In this document: piece by piece, positions 38,777 to 48,355 of the stretch
How positions within the stretch are numbered: position 1 is the first letter of the stretch
Layout of the letters: each line of letters begins with the position of its first letter
Assembly (NCBI GenBank): GCA_904395885.1
Contig: CAJFOF010000004.1
Coordinates: 17,199 to 81,198, forward strand
Source of the DNA: an uncultured Lachnospiraceae bacterium
GTDB lineage: Bacteria; Bacillota; Clostridia; Lachnospirales; Lachnospiraceae
Length of the DNA stretch: 64,000 bases
Direction of reading: 5' to 3'
Translations under genes and position numbers: made by a program
Notes under the pieces: generated by a model
Told to the model about the DNA's origin: nothing
Database searches by the model: none
Seen by the model: the letters and a program-made list of their open reading frames with translations, nothing else

Positions 38777-39477
38777 CCATCCCAGAATTAAAAAAGTTAT
38801 CTGACTGCCTCCAAGTCGTTATGGCAGTTCCTTTTATCGATGATGTTGAGGATTATATTTTGGAAGCAATCTGGGAATATGTAAAGGACATTGACGGTCC
38901 TGATCCGTTTTATAACATACGCTCTAAAAAGGCTGTACGATGTTGTTGACAACAACCGCAAAATGGTTGGTCCGTCAAAAGCCTGCAATGGCCATTTCGC
39001 CCTAACGGAGAATTTGAACTCGTAATACAACGGGCAGATGTCTATAAAAAAGCAGTGTCTTTAGGTTTCCCACATCTTGATTCAAACAGTGATCCTTCCG
39101 ATATCGGTACGGCTCTTCTGCGGCATTGGCAGTTAAAGGTCGAAGAAGATGCCATCGCTCAGGGCGTAAAATCGAAACGCATTATGATTCTATTAAAAAC
39201 TGTAGATAAACGGCAGTTTGCTGTTGTCGAAGACGACATTTTATTATATTTGCCAGAAGAGTTGAATTGGCAATGGACAAACAGCAGCAAAAACGGGCTG
39301 CAGGCCATCCGCAGATCAGACGGCAAATGTGTTTACCGGTGGTATCCTTCTCAAAAACAATTTTTTGAGCGCTTTACACTGCCTGAATCCCTTCAGCTCA
39401 TCCATGTAACGCCCAAGCGTCTGAAAAAAGCTCAAGTTGTTGATATTCTTCTGCCTTTCCTTCAAGAGCAATCCTGA
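38761..39477 (+). pseudogene. Type II restriction endonuclease, apparently frame-disrupted
   Basis: Frame-0 ORF 38761-38949 stops at TGA (38947-38949) but the same frame resumes as QNGWSVKSLQWPFRPNGEFELVIQRADVYKKAVSLGFPHLD... to 39477; the +1 frame reads KLYDVVDNNR across the break. Confidence 0.7.
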
Positions 39478-40528
39478 TACTGTCTGCAAGCTGCTCCATA
39501 AAGCCAGGCGGAACTGCATTTCCGATTTGCCCCGCCTGGTCATTTCTTCCTCCCAGAAAATGAAAGTCATCTGAAAATGACTGAAGACGCGCCGCCTCTC
39601 TCATAGTCAGTCCCCTCACTTCCCTTGGGTGGGCAAAACGGCCTGATCCTACATGAAATACCCAGCGGGTAATTGTAGCGGCGGCAGACGTATAATCCAG
39701 ACGTCCGTACGCTCCCGAATATCCACTTTTCACCTGCAGTTCTTTCGGCAAATCTTTTAATCCCTGGCCCGGCTGAAGAGACGATATCCGTGCTGTCTGA
39801 ATCGGATTCATAACTGCTGCAATATGATTAAAAACAGATTTTGAAGAAGCTCTCATATGTTTCTGGTAATCATTTTCGCATTCAGAGGTATACGGCATAC
39901 CATCATACCCTTCTCCCTGATTGACAATCGGGAGATCTGAAATTGCCTGCCAAGCAGATACCATATCTTTAGACTTCTCCGGAAACACAGGACAGCCAAG
40001 TCTGGATGCAAAAAAGAAGCAGCGTCTTCTCTTCTGCGGAATTCCGTACTCAGACATATTAACAATCTGCACCTCAACCTGATAACCATCCGCTTCCAAA
40101 TTCTCGATAATCTCTCTCCTGACAATTCCGCCAAAAGCATTATATATTTCAGCAACATTTTCTAAAATGGCTACTTTAGGCCGAATTTCGTGAACAAACC
40201 GAAGATATGCCCGATATAATTGATTGCGCGGATCTTCTAAAAAACGGCCATAAGCTGGTATGTTTTTAGAAAATCCCTGACATGGCGGTCCCCCCACAAT
40301 CACATCAATCTCATTCTTTCTCTTTCCAATGGCACGTAACACTTCTGAAGGTTCTACCCTGGAAAGATCAAGATTCAGCGCTTTCGTGCCGCCATGATTA
40401 TAAGCATACGTGTTTAATGCAGGCTCCCAGTTATCAATCCCTGCCACAATATTGAAATTTTTCTTTTTTAATCCCCAGGACATACCTCCACATCCGCAAA
40501 ACAAATCTAGCACATTATACTTTTGCAT
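39398..40528 (-). CDS. DNA (cytosine-5)-methyltransferase
   Basis: VLDLFCGCGGMSWGLKKKNFNIVAGIDNWEPA (motif I), VGGPPCQGFSKN (IV), ILENVAEIYN (VI), QIGNAVPP (X). Confidence 0.96.
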   Translation of the reverse strand: MQKYNVLDLFCGCGGMSWGLKKKNFNIVAGIDNWEPALNTYAYNHGGTKALNLDLSRVEPSEVLRAIGKRKNEIDVIVGGPPCQGFSKNIPAYGRFLEDPRNQLYRAYLRFVHEIRPKVAILENVAEIYNAFGGIVRREIIENLEADGYQVEVQIVNMSEYGIPQKRRRCFFFASRLGCPVFPEKSKDMVSAWQAISDLPIVNQGEGYDGMPYTSECENDYQKHMRASSKSVFNHIAAVMNPIQTARISSLQPGQGLKDLPKELQVKSGYSGAYGRLDYTSAAATITRWVFHVGSGRFAHPREVRGLTMREAARLQSFSDDFHFLGGRNDQAGQIGNAVPPGFMEQLADSIRIALEGKAEEYQQLELFSDAWALHG

Positions 40529-40594
40529 ATTCCATTTAAGCTCCTAACAAAATCTTTCTACCACTATTTAACCATGTTTTCCAGAAATCCACAA

Positions 40595-40645
40595 GAGAGA
40601 AACCGCCGCATCTGTGATCTTTAAATCACTGATACGGCGGCTCTG
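40595..40645 (-). terminator. Hairpin between the MTase start and hydrogenase end
   Basis: accgccgcatctgtgat/atcactgatacggcggct stem. Confidence 0.5.
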
Positions 40646-40692
40646 TCATTCCATTTATCTGGAAAACCGACAATGTGAAACGTGTGCCCGCA

Positions 40693-42216
40693 TTAATCCA
40701 CCAGCTTGTCCAGTTCTTTTACGTGTTCTGTCTGGTTAGAGGTCTTATGTTTTGCTTTCGATGCATACAGGTTGACAGCAGTCTGGGATTTTTTGATGGG
40801 CTGCATGGTTCCGGCTCCTGCTACGCAGCCTCCCGGGCAGGCCATTCCTTCCAGCAGATATCCGTTGTACTTTCCGGCCTTTGCCATGGTCAGCAGCTTC
40901 CGGCAGTCTCTCAGGCCCTCTGCATTGGCGATCTTGATCTCCCGGTCCGGGAATTTCTCATGGATCACGTCTGCCACAGCTTTCGCCACGCCGCCGGCCA
41001 CTGCAAAGTTACGTCCGTCGGTGGACGCATCGTTTACGCCGTCCGGGTCTTCCTCAATCGTCTCAATGTTGACGTGCTTGGCGTCAAAGATTCCGGCCAT
41101 CTCCTCAAAGGTCAGCACAAAATCCACCTCGCTGCGAACGGACTTTCTCATTGCCTCCAGCTTCTTTGCAGCGCAGGGCCCGATAAATACCACTTTTGCA
41201 TTTTCGTGATGCCTCTTGATCAGGCGGGCCGTCAGAGTCATAGGCGTCAGAGCCATAGAAATGCAGTTCTTATAATCCGGGAACAGCTTCTTTGCCATGG
41301 AGGACCAGGCAGGGCAGCAGGAAGTCGCCATAAAGGGCAGGGTTTCCGGCACCTCTTCCACAAAGTCGATGGCCTCCTGGGTAGCGCACAGGTCGGCGCC
41401 TACAGCCACCTCAAAGACATCGGCAAAGCCCAGCTCCTTCATCGCAGCACGCAGCTTTCCGGGAGTAACCTTAGGGCCAAACTGGCCTACAAAAGCCGGC
41501 GCTACCGCCGCATAGACTCTCTCACCGGACTGAATCGCACGGATCACCTGGAAAATCTGGGATTTATCTGAAATTGCTCCAAAGGGACAGTTTACCAGAC
41601 ACTGGCCGCAGGACACGCATTTATCATAGTCAATATCCGCCTTCCCGTTCACATCGGAACGGATCGCATCCATGCCGCAGGCCGCGGCGCAAGGACGTTC
41701 CTGGATAATAATGGCATTGTAGGAACATACGTCTGCACATCTGCCACACTTGATACACTTGTCCTGGTCAATGTGGGAGCGGCCGTTGGTTCGGTCCAGA
41801 GTCACCGCATCTTTCGGGCATACCTCCACACAGGGATGAGCCAGACAGCCCTGGCAGCCGTCAGTCACAAACACCCGCTTTTCCGTGCAGGCATTGCAGG
41901 CGAACTTTATGACATTAATCAGCGGCGGGGTGTAGTAAGTCTCCGGTTTATCTGCCGCTTCTATGTTATCGGACAACGGCGCATGCTCCCCCGCCCCTCT
42001 GCACGGAAGTCCCATGGCAAGGCGAAGGCGCTCTCCAACGATTGCCCTCTCCAAAAATACATCATTCCGGAAATTTCCCACTTCTCCCGGGATAATCTTA
42101 TAGGGGAGCTCTTCAATCCTTTTATCGATCGGCCACTCTGTGTGGTAGGCCATCCTGGCCACCTCACGGAAAATCCAGTGTCTGATCTCCTGTATTCTGG
42201 TCTCTACTCCTCTCAA
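40693..42216 (-). CDS. [FeFe] hydrogenase, group-B-like
   Basis: Multiple 4Fe-4S CxxCxxCxxxCP motifs; H-cluster motifs TSCCPAW, IGPCAAKKLEA and EGMACPGGCVAGAG. Confidence 0.88.
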   Translation of the reverse strand: MRGVETRIQEIRHWIFREVARMAYHTEWPIDKRIEELPYKIIPGEVGNFRNDVFLERAIVGERLRLAMGLPCRGAGEHAPLSDNIEAADKPETYYTPPLINVIKFACNACTEKRVFVTDGCQGCLAHPCVEVCPKDAVTLDRTNGRSHIDQDKCIKCGRCADVCSYNAIIIQERPCAAACGMDAIRSDVNGKADIDYDKCVSCGQCLVNCPFGAISDKSQIFQVIRAIQSGERVYAAVAPAFVGQFGPKVTPGKLRAAMKELGFADVFEVAVGADLCATQEAIDFVEEVPETLPFMATSCCPAWSSMAKKLFPDYKNCISMALTPMTLTARLIKRHHENAKVVFIGPCAAKKLEAMRKSVRSEVDFVLTFEEMAGIFDAKHVNIETIEEDPDGVNDASTDGRNFAVAGGVAKAVADVIHEKFPDREIKIANAEGLRDCRKLLTMAKAGKYNGYLLEGMACPGGCVAGAGTMQPIKKSQTAVNLYASKAKHKTSNQTEHVKELDKLVD

Positions 42217-42420
42217 TTTATAAATCCTCCTTTATAATCTGCCGTTCAGCGCAAAGCATCCGGGCAGCTTTTGTACACTTCAAATTATATACAGAAAAAA
42301 GCAAAATGCAAGGAAGTTTTGCCCGCTTCCCACCATGTTCCTTTTTTTATACCTGTTTTGTCACGCCGCCTGATTTTCTGAATATCCTAACAGGAGAACC
42401 TTTCTATCAGGAGGCTTATT

Positions 42421-43206
42421 TTGGCACAGCAAAAAACAGTCATCATAGATGCCGGTCACGGCGGCGTTGAGCCCGGCGCCATTTATGAGGGGCGGAGAGA
42501 GAAGGACGATACCCTCCGCCTGGCCCTGGCCGTGGGGCAGATCTTAGAGAGAAACGGCGTTGACGTTGTCTACACCAGAGTCCAGGATGTTTTCGACAGT
42601 CCCTACGAAAAAGCGGCCATCGCCAACCGGTCCGGGGCAGACTTTTTCGTATCTATCCACAGAAATTCCATGCCTGAGCCCAACACCGCGTCCGGCGTTG
42701 AAACCCTGGTCTACGAGGACAGCGGCATTCGCCATCTTCTGGCCAAAAACATTAACGACGCCCTCCACCGGATGACCGGGTATGCCAATCTGGGCATCAA
42801 AGAGCGGCCCGGCCTGGTAGTTCTCAGAGATACCCAGATGCCGGCCGTTCTGGTGGAGGCCGGTTTCATAAATTCCGATGCAGACAACCAGGTGTTTGAC
42901 GAAAAATTTGATGCGATGGCCAACGCCATTGCCCAGGGGATTTTAAAGACCATCCGCGAGGAAGAGGAGGCTGTCCCGGAATACTATCAGATTCAGGTAG
43001 GGGCCTATCAAGACCGGGCATCTGCGGTCAAAGAGGTTCAGGCCCTGAAAAATGAAGGCTTTCCGGCATTTCTCGTCTATCAGGCGCCCTGGTACCGGGT
43101 TCGGGTAGGCGCATTCCTCAATCTGGATAACGCTGCCAATATGGAACAGAGACTGCGCCAGAGCGGCTATCCCACCCTGATGGTCAAAGAGCGGGCCGTC
43201 TACTAA
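42421..43206 (+). CDS. N-acetylmuramoyl-L-alanine amidase with SPOR domain (TTG start)
   Basis: VIIDAGHGGVEPGAIYEGRREKDDTLRLALAVGQILE; VLVEAGFINSDADNQ; C-terminal YYQIQVGAYQDRASAVKEVQALKNEGFPAFLV (SPOR). Confidence 0.9.
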   Translation: MAQQKTVIIDAGHGGVEPGAIYEGRREKDDTLRLALAVGQILERNGVDVVYTRVQDVFDSPYEKAAIANRSGADFFVSIHRNSMPEPNTASGVETLVYEDSGIRHLLAKNINDALHRMTGYANLGIKERPGLVVLRDTQMPAVLVEAGFINSDADNQVFDEKFDAMANAIAQGILKTIREEEEAVPEYYQIQVGAYQDRASAVKEVQALKNEGFPAFLVYQAPWYRVRVGAFLNLDNAANMEQRLRQSGYPTLMVKERAVY

Positions 43207-43306
43207 TCCATTGCCAGACGGCTGGGACGCTAAAGTTTCATCTTCCCTATCCTTCCTGCAGGCGCCGAAATCCCATCCAGAGAGACCGACGCCTGCCTGT
43301 CCCTGT

Positions 43307-44350
43307 TTACAGGTCGTCTACCAGGGCCGTACTCTTGGCGTAAGCCGTGCTCCTGGCCTCAAAGAAATCCGTCTTTACCAGATTGGCATTGGAATACTGG
43401 CTCACCCATTTCATAGTCTCCGGCTCCTTCTCCCATCCCTCATACAGGCTACCAAAGCCCAGGCTGCTAAAGCGCAGATTCCCTAAATATTTGATGTAAT
43501 CTGTGATATTCTCTTTGGTCAGACCGGGAATGGCGTCGCCGATGACGTAATGGCCCCACTCAATCTCCTGGCGTACTCCCTCCTCCGCCATTGCCCGGAG
43601 AACGGCCACCCTTTCAGGGGTAAAAAGCTGAGGTTCTTCTTTCTTTAATTCCAGGATCATGTTCCGGAACAGCCACAGATGAGTATTCTCGTCCCGGTTG
43701 ATGTAACGGATCTCCTGGACGCTTCCCGGCATCTTCCCGTTCCGTCCCAGATTATAAAAGAACATAAAGCCGCTGTAAAAATAGATTCCCTCCAAAATAT
43801 AGTTGGCCATCATCACCTTCAGCAAAACGAAGTCATCTCTGTTTTCCTGAAATTCATTGTAAAGGTTTCCGATAAAGGTGTTGCGCCTGAGCAAATGTTC
43901 GTCGTCTTTCCACTGGTACAGAATGCTGGTTCGCTCCACCGGGCTGCAGATGGTGTCCAGCATATAGCTGTAACTCTGGCTGTGAACTGCCTCCTGGAAT
44001 GCCTGGATCGTCAGACAGAGGTTGACCTCATTGGCGGTAATATACTGACCGATGTTGGGCAGATTGGCCGTCTGAATGGAATCCAGAAAGATCAGGAAAC
44101 TCAGAATTTTGTCATAGGCGTTCCGCTCCGCCGGGGACAATTTAGGGTAGTCCAGTACATCGGCGCTCATGTTGATCTCTTCCGGAATCCAAAAATTGTT
44201 CATGGCCTGCCGGTACCAGCCGCTGACCCAGGAATACTTCATATTGTTAAAATCATTGAGGTTGGTGGTGTTTCCGCCGATCATCCGGCGGAGGGACACA
44301 TCCGTCTCCCCCTCTGGATTAAATAACCGCTTGCTCTTTAAAACTGCCAT
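43307..44350 (-). CDS. nrdB: Ribonucleoside-diphosphate reductase beta subunit (class I)
   Basis: FLDSIQTANL, QAFQEAVHSQSYSYML (E..H...Y), EGIYFYSGFMFFYNL, INRDENTHLWLF di-iron/Tyr-radical positions. Confidence 0.94.
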   Translation of the reverse strand: MAVLKSKRLFNPEGETDVSLRRMIGGNTTNLNDFNNMKYSWVSGWYRQAMNNFWIPEEINMSADVLDYPKLSPAERNAYDKILSFLIFLDSIQTANLPNIGQYITANEVNLCLTIQAFQEAVHSQSYSYMLDTICSPVERTSILYQWKDDEHLLRRNTFIGNLYNEFQENRDDFVLLKVMMANYILEGIYFYSGFMFFYNLGRNGKMPGSVQEIRYINRDENTHLWLFRNMILELKKEEPQLFTPERVAVLRAMAEEGVRQEIEWGHYVIGDAIPGLTKENITDYIKYLGNLRFSSLGFGSLYEGWEKEPETMKWVSQYSNANLVKTDFFEARSTAYAKSTALVDDL

Positions 44351-44410
44351 ATCATTCCTCTTTTCTATTATTCTGCGCTGTCGAATCTTCTGTCACGTCC
44401 GACCAGACTG

Positions 44411-46675
44411 TCACGCCGAGCAGCTCTCGCACTCTTCCACCTCCAGGGACTTGCTGCGGATATAGTAAAGGGTCTTTACCCCCTGCTCCCATGCCTCAAT
44501 GTACAGAGAAAGCACCTGGCGCATGGTGTAGTCGTTGGTGATGTAGAGATTGACGCTCTGGGCCTGGTCAATGTGGCGCTGGCGCACGCCGGCTGCGCGC
44601 ACGGTCCAGTGCTGATCCAGCAGATGGGCTTCCTTATAAAGCCAATAGGTTCTCGGTGTAAGATCCGGCGCCACTCTGGGCAGGATGGCGTGCTTCTTTT
44701 CTTCCAGAAAGTATTTCTTCATCACCGGGTCCAGACCTGCTGTAGTTCCTGCCAGAATACTGGTGCTGCTGGTGGGTGCCACGGCCATCAGGTACGCATT
44801 CCGCATTCCCTGGATCTTTACCTTCTCTTTGAGTTTATCCCATTTTTCCCCGGTATAGTTCCTCTTTTCAAAATATTCTCCGGTCTGCCACTGGCTGCCT
44901 TCAAAGTACTGGTAACTGCCTTTTTCTTTCGCCAGCTCTGTGCTGGCTGTGATGGCGGCAAAATTGATTCTCTCAAAGACCTGGTCGGCAAATTCCAGAT
45001 GCTCCTCTGCCTCCCAGTGAATACCGTTCTTTGCCAGCATGTGGTGATACCCGCTGACACCCAGACCGACGCTGCGGTAACGGTGGTTGGTGATCCCCGC
45101 ATAGGGGACTGGATAAAAATTCAGATCGATTACATTGTCCAATGCCCGTACTGCGCTCTCCACAACCTCCATGACAGCGGCATCGTCCTGCACCGGAATA
45201 TTTCCCAGGCAGAGACTCGCCAGATTGCAGACCACAAAATCCCCTGCGGTGACAGAGGTGACAACAACCGTATCGCCGTCTTCCTCCCGGATCTCCACCT
45301 GCCTTGTCTCCATAGGCGCCATGTTCTGGGCGATCTCGGTGCAGAGGTTGGAGCAGTAAATAATCCCTTTGTGACTGTTGGGGTTCATGCTATTGACCGT
45401 ATCCCGGTTAAAGGTAAACGGCGTCCCGGTCTCCACAGCAGATTTTAAGATCAGACGGACAATGTCTTTCAGCACAATGCTTCTCTTGGAGATCCGCTCA
45501 TCCTGAACACAGTCCAGATACCGTTTCTCCCATTCCTCCCCATAGTAATCCTCCAGACAGTAGCCTTTCACAGTGAGGATCTCATGAGGGCACATCATAT
45601 GCCACTCCTGGTTCAAATCCTCTTTTGCCATTTTCCAGAACAAATCCGGATAACAGACCGCCGGGAAGACATCGTGGGCTTTCATCCGGTCATCGCCATT
45701 GTTGGTCCGAAGCTGGAGAAATTCCGGCAGATCCCTGTGCCATGCATCCAGATACACGGCCACAGCCCCCTGTCTCATTCCCAACTGATCAACGGCCACA
45801 GCCGTGTCGTTGACCAGACGGATCCAGCGGATCACTCCTCCGGCGGCCCCGGCAAATCCCCGGATGCTGCTGCCAGCCGCCCGTACCTTCCCAAAGTACA
45901 GGCCCATACCGCCGCCAAACTTGCTGACCATGGCAAAGTTGTCGATGCTCCGGTAAATCCCCTCCAGGCTGTCCGGCACCGTGTCAATAAAGCAGCTTGA
46001 CAGTTGGTGAAACGGCTTTCTGGCATTGGACAGGGTGGGAGTCGCCATGGTCACTTCCATCTTGCTGAGCATGTCGTAAAATCTCCGCACCCACAGCATC
46101 CGCCTTTCTCTCTGCTCCTTCAGAGCCAGATGGAGGGCAATGCCCAGGTACATCTCCTGGGGCGTTTCCAGAGGGACTCCGTCATACCCCCGGATCACAT
46201 ACCGGCCAAGCAGCAGATCCAGGCCGGAATAGGTAAAAAGCTCATTCCGGCTTTCCTCGAGAAACCCGGCAGCTTCCGTCAATTCTTCCTCTGAATACCC
46301 TTCTAAAATATAGGAACCATAGAGGCCCTCTTCTGTCAGATATCGGATTTTCCCGTAAAAATCCCGGATTCCCCGTTCTTTCATCTTATCTTCTATCCGG
46401 CTTTTAAACTGACAGTACAGCAGTCTGGCAGCGATCAGTTCCCACTTTGGCGCCTCCTTGGCAGTCAGTTCTACAGCCGCCTTGATGAGAACCGACATCA
46501 TTTCCCGGTCCTCCATTCCCGGTTTTAAAAAGCTGTCAAAACGTTCCAGCAGAATTTCCACGGAATATTCTTCTCCTGGAAAATCCTGACTGATTTTATC
46601 CAGACACTGACTGATTTCTTTTTTAGCCAAAAATTCTTCCCTATATTTTACCATATCTTGTATTTCCTCTTTCAT
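44411..46675 (-). CDS. nrdA: Ribonucleoside-diphosphate reductase alpha subunit (class I)
   Basis: TPTLSNARKPFHQLSSCFIDTVPDSLEGIYRSIDNFAMVSKFGGGMGLYFGKVRAAGSSI; NLCTEIAQN; C-terminal ECESC redox tail. Confidence 0.95.
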   Translation of the reverse strand: MKEEIQDMVKYREEFLAKKEISQCLDKISQDFPGEEYSVEILLERFDSFLKPGMEDREMMSVLIKAAVELTAKEAPKWELIAARLLYCQFKSRIEDKMKERGIRDFYGKIRYLTEEGLYGSYILEGYSEEELTEAAGFLEESRNELFTYSGLDLLLGRYVIRGYDGVPLETPQEMYLGIALHLALKEQRERRMLWVRRFYDMLSKMEVTMATPTLSNARKPFHQLSSCFIDTVPDSLEGIYRSIDNFAMVSKFGGGMGLYFGKVRAAGSSIRGFAGAAGGVIRWIRLVNDTAVAVDQLGMRQGAVAVYLDAWHRDLPEFLQLRTNNGDDRMKAHDVFPAVCYPDLFWKMAKEDLNQEWHMMCPHEILTVKGYCLEDYYGEEWEKRYLDCVQDERISKRSIVLKDIVRLILKSAVETGTPFTFNRDTVNSMNPNSHKGIIYCSNLCTEIAQNMAPMETRQVEIREEDGDTVVVTSVTAGDFVVCNLASLCLGNIPVQDDAAVMEVVESAVRALDNVIDLNFYPVPYAGITNHRYRSVGLGVSGYHHMLAKNGIHWEAEEHLEFADQVFERINFAAITASTELAKEKGSYQYFEGSQWQTGEYFEKRNYTGEKWDKLKEKVKIQGMRNAYLMAVAPTSSTSILAGTTAGLDPVMKKYFLEEKKHAILPRVAPDLTPRTYWLYKEAHLLDQHWTVRAAGVRQRHIDQAQSVNLYITNDYTMRQVLSLYIEAWEQGVKTLYYIRSKSLEVEECESCSA

Positions 46676-46701
46676 ATTAATGCCATATCTTGGGTGTGCA
46701 C

Positions 46702-46735
46702 GGTACAGTGTACCATATTTTCGTTTCTGTGGCAA
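46702..46735 (-). promoter_or_regulatory. Candidate nrdA promoter with overlapping palindrome
   Basis: Minus strand TTGCCA-N17-TACACT; palindrome ggtaca-g-tgtacc (46702-46714) covers the -10. Confidence 0.55.
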
Positions 46736-46832
46736 GAAGGAAAGTGAGACGCTGCACAGTAAAATCTCCACCAAAAAAGGAGACGCTGCCTCATCGACAG
46801 AATCTCCTGATTTCTTCCACTAAACTATATTC

Positions 46833-47177
46833 CTAAAAATTAGCGCCGTTCCATCCCCAGTTAGAAATCTCCTGGTAAGTGACATAAAGGCGGTCCGGGC
46901 TGACTCCGGCTTCCTCCTCAAAAATCTGTGACAGAATACCGGTGAGGCGGTCGTAATCTTCGGCAGAAGCCTTTCCGTAGATCTTTACCTCCACAAAAGC
47001 GGTAGGGCCGTCCTGGTTTCCTTTAAAATACAGAGTGTACTCATCTTCAAATCCCACCATCAGCCAGCTTTCTGACTTTCCGGGAATCGCGCGGATCCCT
47101 TCTCCTAAACGGGTTTTTATAGTTTCTTTCTGCTTCTCGCTCAGTTTGACAGATACTTTTGAATTGATAAACGGCAT
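46833..47177 (-). CDS. MIF/tautomerase superfamily protein
   Basis: MPFINSKVSVKLSEKQKETIKTRLGEGIRAIPGKSESWLMVGFEDEYTLYFKGNQDGPTAFVEVKIYGKASAEDYDRLTGILSQIFEEEAGVSPDRLYVTYQEISNWGWNGANF; Pro after initiator Met. Confidence 0.85.
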   Translation of the reverse strand: MPFINSKVSVKLSEKQKETIKTRLGEGIRAIPGKSESWLMVGFEDEYTLYFKGNQDGPTAFVEVKIYGKASAEDYDRLTGILSQIFEEEAGVSPDRLYVTYQEISNWGWNGANF

Positions 47178-47333
47178 GACAGTTACCTCCTTCTTATCTT
47201 TATACCATCTCGCCTTATAGCGCTCCCTGTGCAAGCACAGAGCTCTGCAAGGCTCATTATACCATACTTCCCGGAACTTGAGAAGGCAGGCCCCAGGGCC
47301 TGCCTTCTCCAATGATAGCGTAAATTCTCTCTT

Positions 47334-48221
47334 TTATTTTACTGTCACAATCTCTGCATTCTCCAAAGCCTCTTCAGTCAGCTCCTGTCCAATGCCTGGA
47401 CGATCCGGAACTTCAAAGTATCCGTCTTTTGCCACATAGTCATACTTACACAGCCGGATGTTGTCTTCAATCAATGCGGATGCATGAAGCTCATGGATGA
47501 CAAAGTTCGGGATAACTGCCTCTAACTGCAGGGCGGCGGCAGCGGAAATCGGACCTCCGCAGCAGTGAACCTGAACGCCGATGTCATACACGTGGGCCAT
47601 GTCACAGATCTTCTTTCCTTCGGTCAGGCCGCCGGTATTGCACAGGTCAGGCCGCCGGTATTGCACAGGTCAGGCTGAATGATGCCGATGGAATGGTCCT
47701 CAAAGAACTGGCGGTATCCCCATCTGGTATAAACTCTCTCGCCTATCGCCACCGGAATCTCGATCTTACTGTTGATCCCCCGGAACAGATTGGGATTCAG
47801 CGGCTGAGTCGGCTCTTCATAATAGAAGCAGTTGAGCTTTTGAAGCTCACGGCCCAGCTGAACAGAGGTGGTAGCGTCGGTCAGGGCATGAAGTTCAATA
47901 ATGATATCAACGTCGGGGCCTGCTTCTCTCATAGCTGCTACACGGTCAACAGCCAGTTTAAGCTGGTCGCGCTGAAGGATTCCCCGGCTGCTGCGTCCCA
48001 TCCAAACTCCGTTTTCATCGAATCCTACCGGATCTACCTTCACACAGTCAAAACCATCTGCCATGGCTTTTTTCATTGCTTCCGCATATTCCTCAGGTTT
48101 CGCCAAGGAATGGCTGACTTTGCCCCAGTCAAACTGAAGCTGGCTGGCATAAGCCCGCAGTTTGCTGTTGGTCTTTCCGCCCATTAACTGGTATACCGGA
48201 GCATTCAGAGCTTTTCCTTTT
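47334..48221 (-). pseudogene. Enolase-superfamily (mandelate racemase/galactonate dehydratase-like) remnant
   Basis: KGKALNAPVYQLMGGKTNSKLRAYASQLQFDWGK...NLFRGINSKIEIPVAIGERVYTRWGYRQFFEDHSIGIIQPDLCNTGGLTEGKKI; 5' truncated at ~48221 and frameshifted by a 23-bp tandem duplication. Confidence 0.85.
47622..47667. repeat. Perfect 23-bp tandem duplication
   Basis: ggtcaggccgccggtattgcaca x2 (47622-47644, 47645-47667), followed by partial ggtcaggc. Confidence 0.97.
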
Positions 48222-48292
48222 TACCTGTATGTCAATACCATTTTCCGTGCAAATTCACTTTCTCTAAATGTGTAGAAAAACCTGGAAAAAGT

Positions 48293-48321
48293 TTGTGTAT
48301 TTTCACCAGACCTGATATAAT
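48293..48321 (+). promoter_or_regulatory. Sigma-A-type promoter of the GntR gene
   Basis: TTGTGT-N17-TATAAT. Confidence 0.7.
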
Positions 48322-48355
48322 AGGAACACCAAGAATGTAAAGAAGGATGAGGATT

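Noticed and set aside
40675-41571. 298-aa plus-strand ORF
   Set aside because: Antisense to the hydrogenase gene.
44573-45448. 291-aa plus-strand ORF
   Set aside because: Antisense to nrdA, no support.
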